Shown piece after piece: positions 47,391-59,829 of a stretch of DNA of 64,000 nucleotides. Each line of letters starts with the position of its first letter. The first letter of the stretch is position 1. Both the position numbers and the translations under genes were made by a program. The stretch is from Salvator merianae (lineage: Eukaryota > Chordata > Lepidosauria > Squamata > Teiidae): contig QVOM02000049.1 in the NCBI GenBank assembly GCA_003586115.2, positions 17,737,470 through 17,801,469 of the forward strand. The letters run 5' to 3'. The notes beneath the pieces were generated by a model. The model was not told the origin of the DNA. It saw only the letters and a program-made list of their open reading frames with translations, and made no database searches.

Positions 47391-47710
47391 GAACATAAGA
47401 ATATAAGAGGAGCCTTGCGGGATCAGGCCATGGCCCATCTAGTCCAGCATCCTGTTTCACACAGTGGCCCACCAATTGCTTCTGGGCATTCTCAAGCAGA
47501 AGAGAAAGGCAAAGCCTTCATCTGCTCTCAACTCCTTGCAAATGGCCTTTAGAAGCACACTGCCTGTCTCTCCAACCTGGAGGCAGTACCTAGGCATCAA
47601 TTCTAGTAGCCATTAATACACCTGACCTCCATTAATCTGTCCAAACCATTCTTAAAGCTATCCAGACTGACTGCTGTCACCACCTCTTCCGGTCAAGCTA
47701 GATCATATTA
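47391..47710 (-). repeat. CR1-type LINE 3' end, minus strand
   Basis: Begins CATAAGAACATAAGAATATA, the inverted CR1 octamers, then GAGGAGCCTTGCGGGATCAG, CATCTAGTCCAGCATCCTG and CTGTCCAAACCATTC. Same family as 44150-44450 and 18592-18770, and longer than the latter. Confidence 0.85.
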
Positions 47711-49274
47711 TAAGAACACCTTTGAGCCAATCATGTGTATATGGGTTCCTACATTTGTGAGAACCTTAAAACCACAGCTTGGTTTTAAAGAAACATAACT
47801 GGAGAGTTGAGCTCAAGGAAAGGTAGGTACAGGAGCCTTGAACCACTCAAAGTTTAATTTTTAAAAGTAAATTTTATTAAATAAAAAAATTAATCAATGG
47901 AATATTGACAAAATCAAAGCTTCATTGATGAAGAATAATACAAACAATACATACAAACAATAAACAACTATTTAATGCCAGGACTGTTGCTTAGAACAGC
48001 AAGGTAATAGTATCTTTACTGGCTAGGTCTTGTGAATTAGGGATCAGGGAGGGAGAAGGAGTCATTTGAGGTGACAAAAAGAAGAAAACCTATCAAGGAA
48101 AGGATCTCCAACTGCCCAGGTGACCTAAAGTAAGATCAGTGCTGTAAGTATGCTTATAACTCACTTCAGCAACTGGGCAGCACTGGTATGGTTGGAAAAG
48201 CCCACTGCTTTCTAATGATCTTTCCTGCCTACTACGTACTACAGCAATAAATTGGCTAGAACGCCTTCCCTCTACCATCCAAGTTTCAATCAGCCAAGAT
48301 GGGAATGAAGATGGGATCAGCTGGGATCACTGCCACACTTTTTTAACCCCAAACCTAAGGTTTTCCTATTCTGTATCTGTTAAACGGCTGAGGGCAGCTA
48401 TAAAAAGGATCTCTTAGTACTTGTCCTGAAGATGCTGGTCTGTGCTCTGTTTCATGTATCTTGCTGAAGTATCAGGACTCCTAGGGATGACTCAGGTAAC
48501 CCACAGCTTCTGGTGAAAGCTGGCACACTTTTATGGCTCAGCTCAGGAATTCAACGGGAGGCATTGGACTTGCCTGTGGCCACTGACTTCCACAGCAGAA
48601 GGGAGCATAGAAGCCAGAACTCACTCCAGCTGCCTGCTGAAATTGTTCCAGCTTCCCTAGCCACTTAGGCACTTATGTCCTAAGTGGCTTCCCTTATTTG
48701 TATGTCCCCACACTGTAAGGCATCTTCCCAGGAGTTTCACCAGCAATTTGAGGGGCAACCACTCACTCCTACTTCCTCTCGGTAACTCCTGCAGGCTTTG
48801 TGCTAGCTGTCTACAGGCATTTGCTTATGTTACTCCAAAACCTGAGACAGCAGTTGGGTCACAGTCAGTCACCCTGACATTTTTCAGAACAGTGGCAGGA
48901 CCAGTACTTCCCATTTGGACTTGTGGTGTACCCTTTAGACAAGCCAAATACAACATCTGGTTTCTCAGATCCTACTCACAGATGCCAGGCTGCTACCTCA
49001 AGAAGAGAGTTATAGGAAAGTGTACCTCCTTCTGGGCTTGTCTTATGCAAAACTAGATTCCTGTTTGTGATTTTTGCAAGTTACTTTGGCTTTCTAAGGA
49101 AAGAAATGCCTTCTGCAGTTGTTGCTGGCTTCTTCAATGGTGACAAACCACAAACAAGTTTTGGTGGCAATGGGACAGTGGAATATGGATTATTGTATCA
49201 CTACTACTAACTATGGGGCATGAAATGGTAGAGTGGGGATGAGTGGAGGAGGTAGAAACTCTGTAAGTGTGAAT
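47711..49274. other. Intergenic sequence, nothing recognised
   Basis: No coding exon or classifiable repeat. Confidence 0.4.
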
Positions 49275-49557
49275 GGAGAGATAGGCCATTTTCACACTTA
49301 TTCCACTAGCACAGACTAATTAGCACGTTTGCACATATGTGATGAGCAAATTGCACCCAAGATGGACACCACACTAAACATAAGTGTGAATAGTCTCTTA
49401 ACAGAAGATCACTACGAGCTCCTGGTTAGGTTGCAGATTACAATTTTCTGCTCCAACGGTAGAAGCAATCGGTCACTTCGGCCATCTTGTGGTGCAAATG
49501 CACATGACTGGCAAGCATCCTAGATGCTTGCTAATATCAAGTGCAAACAGGCCCCTC
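49275..49557. mobile_element. Probable MITE, family X-like termini
   Basis: The left end GGCCATTTTCACACTTATTCC and right end CAAGTGCAAACAGGCCCC are partly inverted. The interior GCAAATTGCACC / GGTGCAAATGCAC blocks are mirrored. Confidence 0.45.
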
Positions 49558-50999
49558 CTCTTCAATGGACAAGTTAACAAAATCACTCACCTGGGTAGAT
49601 TGGAATCCCATCCTATATACTCATAATCCTATCAATGTAGATTTGGTGAACAATGATTTACAGAGTAGCAATTTGCAGGCTAGCCTAACTGAATTTCCTT
49701 GATGGCCACAATAGCTATGCTGAATGGCATAATGGTTTTTGTCATGTTATGGGTACCGCTCTATATGTCTGTTAAGGACTATGTGTTTGGTTTTACTGAT
49801 AATGGTATAGCACTGATCCCAAGGGAGGGGAAACACTTGACTAATCTTAGCAGAAAGTTTCTTTATGGAAAATGTAAAAGGCACACAGGAAATATCTTTA
49901 CTACAATGCAAATGGCAACTGACAATAATAACATGCAAATGGCAACAATATAACACTTTCAATTTGGAGCAAATTATTCTAATGATAGGTGGCAACTCAG
50001 CTTTCAATTATTAGTGAAGAGAGAAAGACTTGGTAATACTTCACACGTATTGAGGGGAGAAATAACAATAGCTGGGACACAACCAGAAACTGAGAGTTAC
50101 TTTTAACTCCTGTTAACAGAGCAGCACAAATCCTTAGTCTTCAAGCTGGACAATAGAGCACTTGATTGGGTGAACAAGGAAGTGAAAGAAAAAGAATTGG
50201 CAAGACAAACTGTGTGGGTTTTTTTATTTAACTTTGCCTCCAGAATGAATTGGGGGAGGGCTGCACCAAGCCACGGTCCCCTTTTTTCTTCATAGGAAGA
50301 GTTTCTTTATTTTAAAGAATAGGAGCAGGACAGAGGTATCTTTAAATGCGGTTTGAGAAGGAAAGCAGTAAAGCAGGGAGGAGAGGCAACTAACTTCAGG
50401 AAACAAAGGAGATGTGGTTTTCTTGAGGACATGTCTTGCTCAGAGATGGTCTTCTCAGTGATTATCAAGGCAAAACTAGTGGGAGGAACACAACTCTTGG
50501 AAAAATAGGCTTCCAGGAAAGGCAAAAATACCAGCGGTCTGACTAACTCCTTGCCTTTTGGTACCAGCAGAGCAAGGTATAGGATCCTAGAACTCAGTAT
50601 GCAAGTCAGTTGTGCTTGCCCCAGGGGCTCAGCCTTGTAGGACGTCAAATAAATCCAGTTATTTATCTGGTTTTGAATTGGCACTTGCCTCTTTATGGCA
50701 ACAATACACAGAAGATGAAGCTGCCTTGATCCAGTAACACATAACAAACCTATAGGAAAGGAGAGTGAATTTGAGCCCTATCTCTTGAGTGATTTCCAGC
50801 CACAGCTCTCAGGAACCCAAGCACACAACAAATAAAGTTCAGCTTCTTGCCAGGGCAAACTGAAGTTCATTTCATGAAGAAGGGGCATAGTTGTGGACTT
50901 TGAGGTGATCAAGGACAGACCTTGGTAGATGCAATAGAATTTTGGAATGCAAAACACTACCCAAAAGAGACACAGCAGACCCCAAAGTAAACAGGAAAC
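49558..50999. other. Purine-rich unclassified sequence preceding family W copy 3
   Basis: No coding domain. The composition resembles 41640-42900, which precedes another family W copy. Confidence 0.35.
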
Positions 51000-51245
51000 A
51001 ATGAATGAACAGGGGGATTTATTTTTATACCCCAGATCCTACCCTCGGGACAGACAGGAAGCTATGCTGTTTTGGTGGGCAGAAGGAAGTCAACAAGGAA
51101 GTTTGTCAACATTCAAGTTGTTCAGGTCACACAAACAGGTATTCAGGTATTCAGTTTGGGCATCCACATTATTATGACAATCTCGCAGCTGGGAACCTAA
51201 CCTAGATACTTGACACTGTCCAGTCCAGATCCTAAGGTTCTGATA
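51000..51245 (+). repeat. Unclassified repeat family W, copy 3
   Basis: ATTTTTATACCCCAGATCC, CTCGGGACAGACAGGAAGC, GTCAACAAGGAAGTTTGTCA, TCAGTTTGGGCATCCACATT, TCTCGCAGCT and CTGTCCAGTCCAGATCC, in the same order as copy 1 with its SINE removed. Confidence 0.55.
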
Positions 51246-52570
51246 GGGGTCCACACATATCAGCCAACTACATCTGTGTCTGCACCAAGTAGTGTTCATC
51301 GGAATGAATCAGAAATGTAGGCAATGTTCAAGTGTATCTTCAAGCCTTCTATTACTGCCAACCTAAAGCTAACAGCTCCCAGCACCAGAAGCCCCTTCTC
51401 TGCTTCGTTAGGTAGCTGCTGCCCAAGCATTAGAAATGGTTGCATAGTTTGGAGTACAGTGGCAAAAGCTACATTATGATTGTGTTAAGCTTTGATTCGT
51501 TCATGGCTATTTGAAGTTTAAAAATGGTTGAGCTTATTATAAAGGGAGAGTGATGACCTCAGATTATCAGGTCAACAATTCTCAGAAAAGTGCTGAGAAT
51601 CTATTTCATGAGTTTATTCAGGAACTTGTGTGTGGGAAGTGAAAACAATGTTGCATCTCCTCCACTCTAACCCCTTTGGAGAATCAAAGGGCAGAACATT
51701 TTAAAATAGCAGCAAGCACTACCAGAGGCAGAAAATGAACCTGAAAATTCCTAATGGAAATAACACTAGTAGAAAACCTAAGTCAAAACTCAAGACAGAA
51801 AAGTAAGCTAGATTATCCCCTCAAGTTTGTCAGCATACCACCCAGCAGAATTCATCACACTTAACATGAATGAAGATGTACATTCAAGCGTGCAAGCTGA
51901 ACCAACCCATTTCACTAGTATCAAAAGAATCAGCAAAGAATACTATGTAGGTGGGAATGAACCAAAATAGATAGACAGATATAAATAGATAGACAGATAG
52001 ACAGACAGAAGTAGATAAAATTCTGTATTCTTAAAATTTATATGATATGCTGGTCAGTATGCATTAGTATCTATGAGCAATTGTTCACTCTATATAGCCT
52101 CTGTAAAGGGAGACAGTAATTTCTTGTTAATGTTTGGCCCAGGGCCAACATTTGACCTTGTCATGTATTTGTATGCATGCCTACAAAGTTCAGATATTTA
52201 GAGAGGACTGGTCTGGCTTTCAAATAAATTCCTGGTGCCCATGATGTTTACATTGTTTCACAAGCAGACCAATAAAATTTGTGACATTTTCAGCTTTGCT
52301 AGTAGTGACTGCCTGGAATTAGTCCTCAGTCTTTTTATAGCATAAAACTTGGAAAGGACCTTAACTGCATCAATTCATGTCTATACCTTTTAGAATGAAA
52401 ACTATGATGAGCAACAAGTTCATGATGCTACAACATCAGCAAAACAACCCAACCACTCTACTAGAAGTACCATATGAAATAACTGCACAGAAGAGGGAAT
52501 ATAAGCTGGCGTAGCTTGTCATGCAGGGAGCACATGCTGAAATTCCCTCTTTTATGCAACAAACTGAAAA
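51246..52570. other. Unique sequence with GATA/GACA microsatellite
   Basis: An imperfect (GATA)(GACA) tract at about 51968-52015; otherwise nothing recognised. Confidence 0.5.
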
Positions 52571-52990
52571 GACCCTCCATCAGCTCCTAGCAGTGGCTCC
52601 TCCCTCTCTCAATTGTCATCAAAAGAGCCACCTTGTGTGAGAAAAGTCAGGAGAATGAGCAAGCTGGGAAGATCCTCCATCAGCTCTCAGCAGTATCCCC
52701 TGCCTCCTTCAACTGTCATCAGAAAAGCCATCTTGTGTGAGAAGAGTAGAGGAGAAAGAGCAAGCTGGGAAGATTCTCCATCAACGCCTAGCAGTGGCTC
52801 CTCCCTCAACTGTCATCAAAAGAGCCACCTTGTGTGAGAAGAGTGGAGGAGAAAGAGCAAGCTGGGAAGACCCTCCATCAACTCCTAGAAGAGGCCCCTC
52901 CCGCCCTCAACTGTCACCAGAAAAGCCACCTTGCTTGAGGGGAGCAGAAGAGAAAGAGCAAACTGGGAAGACCCTCCGTCAGCTCCCTAC
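52571..52990. repeat. Minisatellite, about 100-bp unit, 4 copies plus a partial
   Basis: Units begin GA(C/T)(C/T)CTCCATCA at 52571, 52671, 52772, 52869 and 52970, giving periods of 100, 101, 97 and 101 bp. Each holds CTCCTCCCT...CAACTGTCATCA, AGCCACCTTGTGTGAGAA and GAGCAAGCTGGGAAG. Periods are not multiples of three, so the overlapping open frames (52613-53021) are by-products rather than a repeat protein. Confidence 0.9.
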
Positions 52991-53967
52991 ACATCTATGT
53001 GTTAAAAACTATTCTCTGTGATAAGAAACCAAAAACTTAGCCAGGCAAGATTTAAGGATAATGCATATTGTTATCTTTTTGAGTGCAATGGAGTGCTATT
53101 AATTACTTTCCCCACATTTGGCAGTTTCAACATTCACAGTGGAAAAGCAGTGGGGCATACGGCAGACAAAAATCATGTGCAGAGATTCAAGTGGAGGTTG
53201 TATATTGTGTAACTACAGCTTTCCTGAGCAATCCTCAATGACTGCTAGTTTCATACAGTAACTATAGTAATGACGTTGGACCACATGCAACTGTTTTAAC
53301 TGTGCAATTAAACTCATAACCATGTGAAAATATTTTACATTAATATACTCTTAATTAAAAGCAACAGAGGGAACAGCTGGATATAATTTATTTATAGAAT
53401 ATGTAACCTTTGACAGGTATAAACAAGTTATTCAACTCAGGGTTTCTGCAAGACTCTTTTCAAGTTCAAAAGGAAAACTTTGGTGGGAACAGTTTTGGGA
53501 AACATTACTCTTTTCTTGCTTTTTATGAACTGTTTGTTCACCATATTTTACCTGACATTTCTCTGATCAACAGCATTGGTACCATTTCTTAAATAAATAC
53601 TTCTTCACAAGATAATCTAAGCCACATAAACTATAAGACAATGACACATCAGCCCACAACCAGCTTTCTGATACCGACCTTATCACATTATTTTGTTTAC
53701 ATAATATTGTCTACATTCAGACTGTGTCTCCCTTATGTGGTAAAGACACCTAAATCAGATCCTTGGTGCAGCTGGTTTTCACTAGGAGTGATGGAAACTG
53801 GCTTCACTTTAAGGCGCTTTTGCTGCGTAGTGTAGATGCAGCCTCAGCGCAAACCTCCTTCTGGTACTGGATAGCCAGGTAGATTGTATCAAAATCCATA
53901 ATGAATGGGTTGAATAACAACACCTTTGAGCACTAGTGAGCAGTAGTAAGTTCCATAGTTCAACTGG
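52991..53967. other. Unique sequence, nothing recognised
   Basis: Possibly a decayed MITE at about 53740-53850 (ends near GATGCAGCCTCAG); not firm. Confidence 0.35.
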
Positions 53968-54330
53968 TGGTTGTTCAGTTGTGTCTGACTCTTTGTGACC
54001 CCAGGGACCCTAGTACACCAGCCCCTTCTGTCCTCTGCTGTCTCCTGAAGTTTGCCCAAGCTTATGTTCGTTGCTTCCATGACACTATCTGCTGTCTCCT
54101 TCTCCTTTTGCCTTCGATCATTCCCAGCATCTGGGTCTTTTCCAAAAAGTCCTATCTTCTCATGATGTGGCCAAAGTATTTGAGCTTCACTTTCAGTTTT
54201 TGTCCTTCCAATGAACAGTCAGGGTTGATTTCCTTTAGTATTGACAGATTTGATCTCTTTGCAGTCCAAGGGACTCTCTTCTCCAGCACCACAGTTCAAA
54301 AGTGTTAATTTTTCAGTGTTCATTCCTCCT
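53968..54330 (-). mobile_element. BovB (RTE) LINE 3' part, minus strand
   Basis: It begins with the inverted 3' terminus GTTGTTCAGTTGTGTCTGAC, TCTTTGTGACCCC, then TGTCTCCTGAAGTTTGCCC, TCCCAGCATCTGGGTCTTTT, GTGGCCAAAGTATTTGAGC and GCAGTCCAAGGGACTCTC. This order is the inverse of the end of the BovB ORF and its 3' UTR. 5' truncated, as usual for LINE copies. Confidence 0.9.
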
Positions 54331-54408
54331 TATGGTCCAAACTCCTGGGGAAACCATAGTTTTAACTATACAGACCTTTGACAGCAAGGTGATATCCCTG
54401 CTTTTTAG

Positions 54409-54595
54409 GCCCTTTCTGCACTGGGCCTTTTTCTGGATTATATTTCAGAATAGGGGTCTGCTGTTCACATGCTAGTACAGACTATGGTAGGTCTTGCCTG
54501 GGGCCTGCTGTAGTCTGCACTAGCATGTAGATGTCAGGCCCCTATTCTGGGATCTAATCCAGAATAAGGTCCAGTCCAGGTCTTAGTATGCTGCC
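54409..54595. mobile_element. Palindromic MITE family Y, copy 2
   Basis: Ends GGCCCTTTCTGCACTGGGC on the left and AATAAGGTCCAGTCC on the right. The arms GGATTATATTTCAGAATAGG and CCTATTCTGGGATCTAATCC mirror each other around GCCTGGGGCCTGCTG. Related to 37185-37372. Confidence 0.65.
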
Positions 54596-55809
54596 CAGGT
54601 TTGACATAGCTTTCTTCCCAAGGAGCAAGCATCATTTAATTTCACGACTTCAGTTACCGTCTGCAGTGATCTTTGAGCCCAGGAAAATAAAAATTGACGC
54701 TGCTTTCCATGGTGTATTTGATCTTTATTGTGCATTATGTTCAATTACTTTCTGTTTAAGAAGTACAAAGGCTAAATAACTAAGTGATTAATGACTACAC
54801 TATATTATGACATCCAACCTATATTCATTTCCATTTCATTCAGCTTATATTGACTATAAGGTACATTTGCATAGAGAAGTTACATTGAATTAGTTTCATA
54901 ATACTTGGTAGCATTTGGATTTCAAAAAGCTATCATTTACATGTGATTACAGACATTAAATATAATTTGAATGAGTTTCAAAGCTGATGGAAACAAAAGA
55001 ATACAGTGTGGTTTGTGTTACCGAGGTTTTTTTCCAATGTATTCCAAGTTCTGTGGTACAGATGCACTTTGCTATCAATTCTATATTAAATTAGCTGTAA
55101 AACTGTCCATCTCATGGGTTAGTTACATGCATCTCAGGCTAGATGGAGGTGTTAGTAAGGGGCCACAGCCCATATGACTCCTTACCTGTTCTCTTTCTTT
55201 TAGGTCATGTCTACTGAAAAAATTCATGACGCAGTATCGCTGTGTTGAGAGATTCCCAGCTGCTGTGGCACTTGATTGGTGAGTCAGGGAAACTCACAGT
55301 CTGAAGGTGGCTTATGGAGAAAGATGAAGTTGGAGGAGAGATGAAGTAATGTGCCACAGCTACTGGCTAGTTCCATCCTGAGAATAGCTACATTCATGTA
55401 ATTCACAGTTGTACTCAGGCGTACAAGAACGATGTCACCCCAAAATGCATTATCGTCTAAAGTGTACAAAAGGGATGCAAGTATTAACAAAACGCCTAGG
55501 GAAGTAAAATCACTTGCACCACAATTTTAGCTGCATCATAAATGCTCAGATCTAAATCTCTTTAGGCTTTTGTTAAATTTCTCAAAATCTATGCTTATGG
55601 AGTAAACAGACTTTCAGTACCATCTGTATCAGCTGTATCACACTTACTGTATGCATTGTCTGGTTATCAAATATGCATGCTTTCAGCTCTTATGCAACAC
55701 TAGGAACTTTCAGCCTTGTGAAATAAATAAAAATGTTCAAGTGATAAATGAGATAAATGTACTGGTTTATCTGGCACAGATGGCCAATCTAAATTATGGT
55801 TTGTTAATT
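54596..55809. other. Unique sequence, nothing recognised
   Basis: No gene or repeat call possible. Confidence 0.4.
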
Positions 55810-55812
55810 TAA

Positions 55813-56237
55813 GGGTGCCTCCAGATGCAGGTTAAAACCTACAGTTCTCCCAGGACGATGTTGAGAATTCCACACACTTTTCCAATACAGTCCTGGGATA
55901 TCAAAGTGATAACCCAGAACATCGATATTATGGGAAATCCAACAACTACACTGGATTTCTTGCAATGTCGATTCTGTACTTCTGTCTCCTGGCACTTTGC
56001 ATTATTGTTGCTTTCCAAAATACCTGGATGCTAGCAAGCGCAGGGAAAAAAAACAAAGGGAAGTGAGTGGGCTTTGGCTAACATCCAGGTATTTTAGGAC
56101 AGCAACAATAATTCAAGGAGCTGGCAGAAGGAGGCAAGAAGACGGGATTGCCTGCTGCTATCTGGCAAGAGTGGCTAGAGACAATTGCAGGATCTACTGA
56201 AGATCTCACAATTGCTTCCTGCCATCTGGAGGCACCC
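55813..56237. mobile_element. PIF/Harbinger-type MITE with intact ends
   Basis: 425 bp bounded by perfect 15-bp inverted repeats GGGTGCCTCCAGATG and CATCTGGAGGCACCC. Direct TAA flanks both sides (55810-55812 and 56238-56240), the 3-bp target duplication typical of PIF/Harbinger. A second internal inverted pair (ATACCTGGATG ... CATCCAGGTAT, near 56020-56090) lies in the middle. No transposase. Confidence 0.8.
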
Positions 56238-57351
56238 TAAGGTAACCTTGGAGGGCATGATGTGCTGAAAAGGGGATGCAAAAAGGTCATGGGGTTATAT
56301 CCACAACTGCATGCTTAATGCAACCCCCCCACACACAGATTTTTAAATTCAAAATGAAGGAAGAGAGATCTGATTGCTTGTTTGCATTGTCTGTCCTCAG
56401 TATAGCTAGAACAAAATTGTAGAATCTATCCATATTTAACTATACTTGAGAAACACCTTTCCTTTTCCAGCCACTCAAGACAGCAGGGATTTCTGGGGCC
56501 AGTTCAGTGCTGGAACTACTATGCCTTTGCTGTTAAGTGATCCACATTACCAGCTTAAATGGGAATCGTGGGAATAAAGCTAAAAATCATCAACTTTCTG
56601 ATGCAACATGAAGAGGTCAAGAAACATGGTTTACTTACATTTATCCTCTGTAACCATTGCAATTGGCCAATTTTCCTCAAATATATATTCCGTATTAATA
56701 GTTTGGACAGCATTCCTCATCCTCATATTCTTCAGCTGTCTGAGATCTCATCACCCTGCGATAGCTCTTCAAGCAGATTTCTTCTGGTGCTCCTCTGCCT
56801 CAACTCATGAGTTGCGTTTATATCACTTGTTGCTGTCCAATGTTCATTAGAGAGTGTCAGGATCCACGGCTCCAGTAAGCACAGTGGAGGTTCTGGTGAA
56901 CAGGAATTTAATTGTAGCATTGGGAGGGGGAAGAGAATAGAAATGGTCAGGAGTAAAGAACATTATCACAGCAACTTGTTAAACACATCGTACCATCAAA
57001 AGCCAGTATCTCCAGTTTCACTTCATTGAATACCTCCACCCCGATTAGTGCCCAACAGACTGCTGGCTACCAACAGGTGTGGTATACTTTCAGCATGGGG
57101 CTGAAAGTAGAAATTAAATTCTCACTCTTCCCAAGGGCCAAAGTTTAACAGAACAAAGAAAGCTGAAGTGCATTCACTTGGGTTTTCGTCCCATCTCTAA
57201 CCCACCTTTTCTAGCCTAGATTGTCCATGAGACTGGCACGTGAATGATCCTATCTGTGTAGCCACCTCTAAGCTGTCTTGAAGTTCATTGCTGCATGGCA
57301 CAAATTACTCCATGCTAAGCTGAGCCAGTCTTGAACTGGATCTAGTGATTT
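56238..57351. other. Unique sequence, nothing recognised
   Basis: No gene or repeat call possible. Confidence 0.4.
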
Positions 57352-57862
57352 GGCACTGGGTGGAAGAGAAAATCCATTGCCACTTTGACTGGCAGGGTTG
57401 GTGCCAAGGACCATCCACATTGTAGGAGGACCATCCTGGCCCAACTTAAGAAGTGGTGGATTATCATGACGGCTATACTGTTGGACTATGATCTAGGGGG
57501 CCCTGGCCCACTTAGCTATGAAAGTTCAATGGGTCACCTTGTGTCAAGAGTTGCTTGTCTAGATCGAGTTATGCTCTGTCCAATGCAGATGGACCAGCCT
57601 AACAGGGGGCATGGCCTCTCTAGGCCGCACCAGATTGCAGATGAGAGAGCCCTAAGTGGAGAAAGGCCCTAGTACCACTGTGTTTCAGAGGAAGCTTTTT
57701 CCGTCACAGTTTAATCTACCTCACAGGGTTGTTGTGATGATGATAAAACGGAGGGGAAGAAAATAATGTGTACTGCCTTGAGCTCTTTAGAAGAAAAATG
57801 GAATGTACAAGCCACAAGCAAATACTCAAAGTGGCAAGGGATTCTCTCTTCCACCCAGTGCC
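57352..57862. mobile_element. Composite: inverted-repeat element with nested SINE and MITE
   Basis: 37-bp terminal inverted repeats with about two mismatches: GGCACTGGGTGGAAGAGA... (57352-57388) and ...TCTCTTCCACCCAGTGCC (57826-57862). Between them lies a plus-strand tRNA-derived SINE (about 57460-57815). Its middle is interrupted by a MITE-like piece (about 57560-57675) related to 62314-62690. Confidence 0.7.
57460..57815 (+). repeat. tRNA-derived SINE, interrupted
   Basis: The head TACTGTTGGACTATGATCTA, then ATGAAAGTTCAATGGGTCAC (the GGGTGACCTTGGG region). After the insertion come CCTCACAGGGTTGTTGTGATG, GATAAAACGGAGGGG and CTGCCTTGAGCTCTTTAG. Same family as 11487-11745, on the opposite strand. 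Confidence 0.65.
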
Positions 57863-59829
57863 TTAATGAAGCTGCTAAATGATGGGAAATAGAATCATAT
57901 TAATATTATATCTCCGAGGAAATTATATGCCTCCTCTCTTTAATGAGTAAAATATCAAGCATTTCACACAAAAATAAACTAATCAGAGAAGCAAAGGAAA
58001 GCTATGCAAATGAATCTTTCTGCATGACTGGACAAATCTATTCTGGGGTACCACTGGAGACACAAGGTTGATTTTGGCGAAGTGATATAGATAATGTGGA
58101 AGAAAATTGGCTGACCACTTTGCTGATGTGCTGTTGATCAAAGGTGAGTTAAAACTTTGGTATAGCAGGGGGATGACTGCAGGAAAATGAGACTGTAATT
58201 TTACAAAACGAATGAGAACATTTCAGGGACTCTTTGTCCTTTTTAAAAACAAAAAACATTACGTCATGCTTGAGAAACCAAAAAATAAATGTAGCAGTGA
58301 CAGAGAGTGGGGTGTTGTTGTTTAATTACGGTATAAGGTTTGCACGCTGGGAAATGGGATCTCCTTTCTCAGTATATGGATTGTAAACCATATACTGTAC
58401 TGTAACTGAAGATTTTGGTTTGGGTAACAAAATGTGAAAGGCATCTAGTCCAATCTGTATGAGCTTAAACCTCTAATTTAATCTTTAATTAAATCATTAA
58501 CATTTATTTTAGGTATAAAGCTGTTATTAATTGTTATTAATTCTATTTTATCATGTTAGATGACTTTTTTCTTAGGGTATTAGGCATTTAGAGTGATTTT
58601 GGAATGAGTGTGGAATGAGTTAGGTTTTTTTTCCTTTTTAAATAAATGGAATTACTGTTTCCATTTCATAGATTTTTCACTATATGGTCAGGTGTCAGGA
58701 ACTAGTTAGATACAGACCAAGGAGAAAAAGTGGACTAGGTGAATAAAATATCACTTGCTTTCTCATGTAGCAGTAAGGCAAAAAGATTTCATAATGAGTG
58801 CCCTGTTTTCCTTTGATTCTAGAAACAAATAAATAATGTGACTATAGCCCTTGTTAAATTCCAATGTTATTTTGATTTTTGAACCCAAGTGTTCCAAAAT
58901 AGTACCAGGAGCCTAAAAAAATCTCAAACTGTGGACAGGAAGCTACATTCTAATGATCTGCTAAAAGCCTGCAGAACACTAAAGTGTGTCTATGCTTGCT
59001 GAAGCCCATATTTAATTGTTTCTAACAATAAAAGTTAGAATGGCCCTGCAATCCACTCAGATCCCAAGCGATTTTCAATCAGGCTGTGATCTGAGAAACA
59101 ATCTGTCATTTGGATTATCTAGAGAATGCTCCTGCCCAGACCAGACAGGAGGCAAAGACCTGTCTAGGGCATGGGATGGAGAAAGAGGAACCATTGGTTG
59201 TATGTTTAAATGAAAGCATCTCCACGTCTTCAGAGGAAGAAGTTTCTGGTCCACAAGGCCCAAAGGCATGACATTGCATGGCTTTTAACCACCTCCTGAG
59301 GTCTTGGTTTCTGCCTCCTAAACTTTGCTCACACATAAGCATGAACTGGGGTGTCCAATGAAATACTAAGGGGGCTGCTTGTCATGCCCTGGGGGGTTGG
59401 AGCAATGACGATACAGAATATTTAACTCACTGCTTTGTATGCTTAATGCTCTAAGCAGCATCTTTGATCTTCCTCTGCCTTTTATTGCAATGAGAATTGT
59501 AAGAATAGACTTTTCTTGTGGATCATTAGCCTCAGGGCGGGATCCTAACACAGCTCTCTAATCTCCTAACAGTGCTGGCCTGAATAAACACAAATAGAAT
59601 TCAATACCAAAAAACCCCCACAGTGTAATGCGGAGAGGGAGGGAGAAGGGTTATATTTTAGATCTTTTTTAATACTTTACATATTTTATCTTTTTACTAT
59701 TGTGATGTAATAGTGGCCTTTTGGTGACGGGCAGGATATAGATTCTAAATAAATAATAGGATAATCCAAGAATTACTACATGGATTAGCAGATTGTGATA
59801 AAGGGCACACATGAAGTTAAATTTGTGAG
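57863..59829. other. Unique sequence with one LINE/SINE tail
   Basis: A short tail GACGGGCAGGATATAGATTC plus AAATAAATAA at about 59725-59757 looks like an L2 or SINE 3' end. Nothing else recognised. Confidence 0.4.

Noticed and set aside
52613..53021. Apparent repeat protein (KSHLV / ERASWED motifs)
   Set aside because: Product of the minisatellite. The unit length is not a multiple of three, so frames shift between units.
57385..57672. 95-codon plus-strand frame inside the nested element
   Set aside because: It crosses SINE and MITE sequence; no domain.
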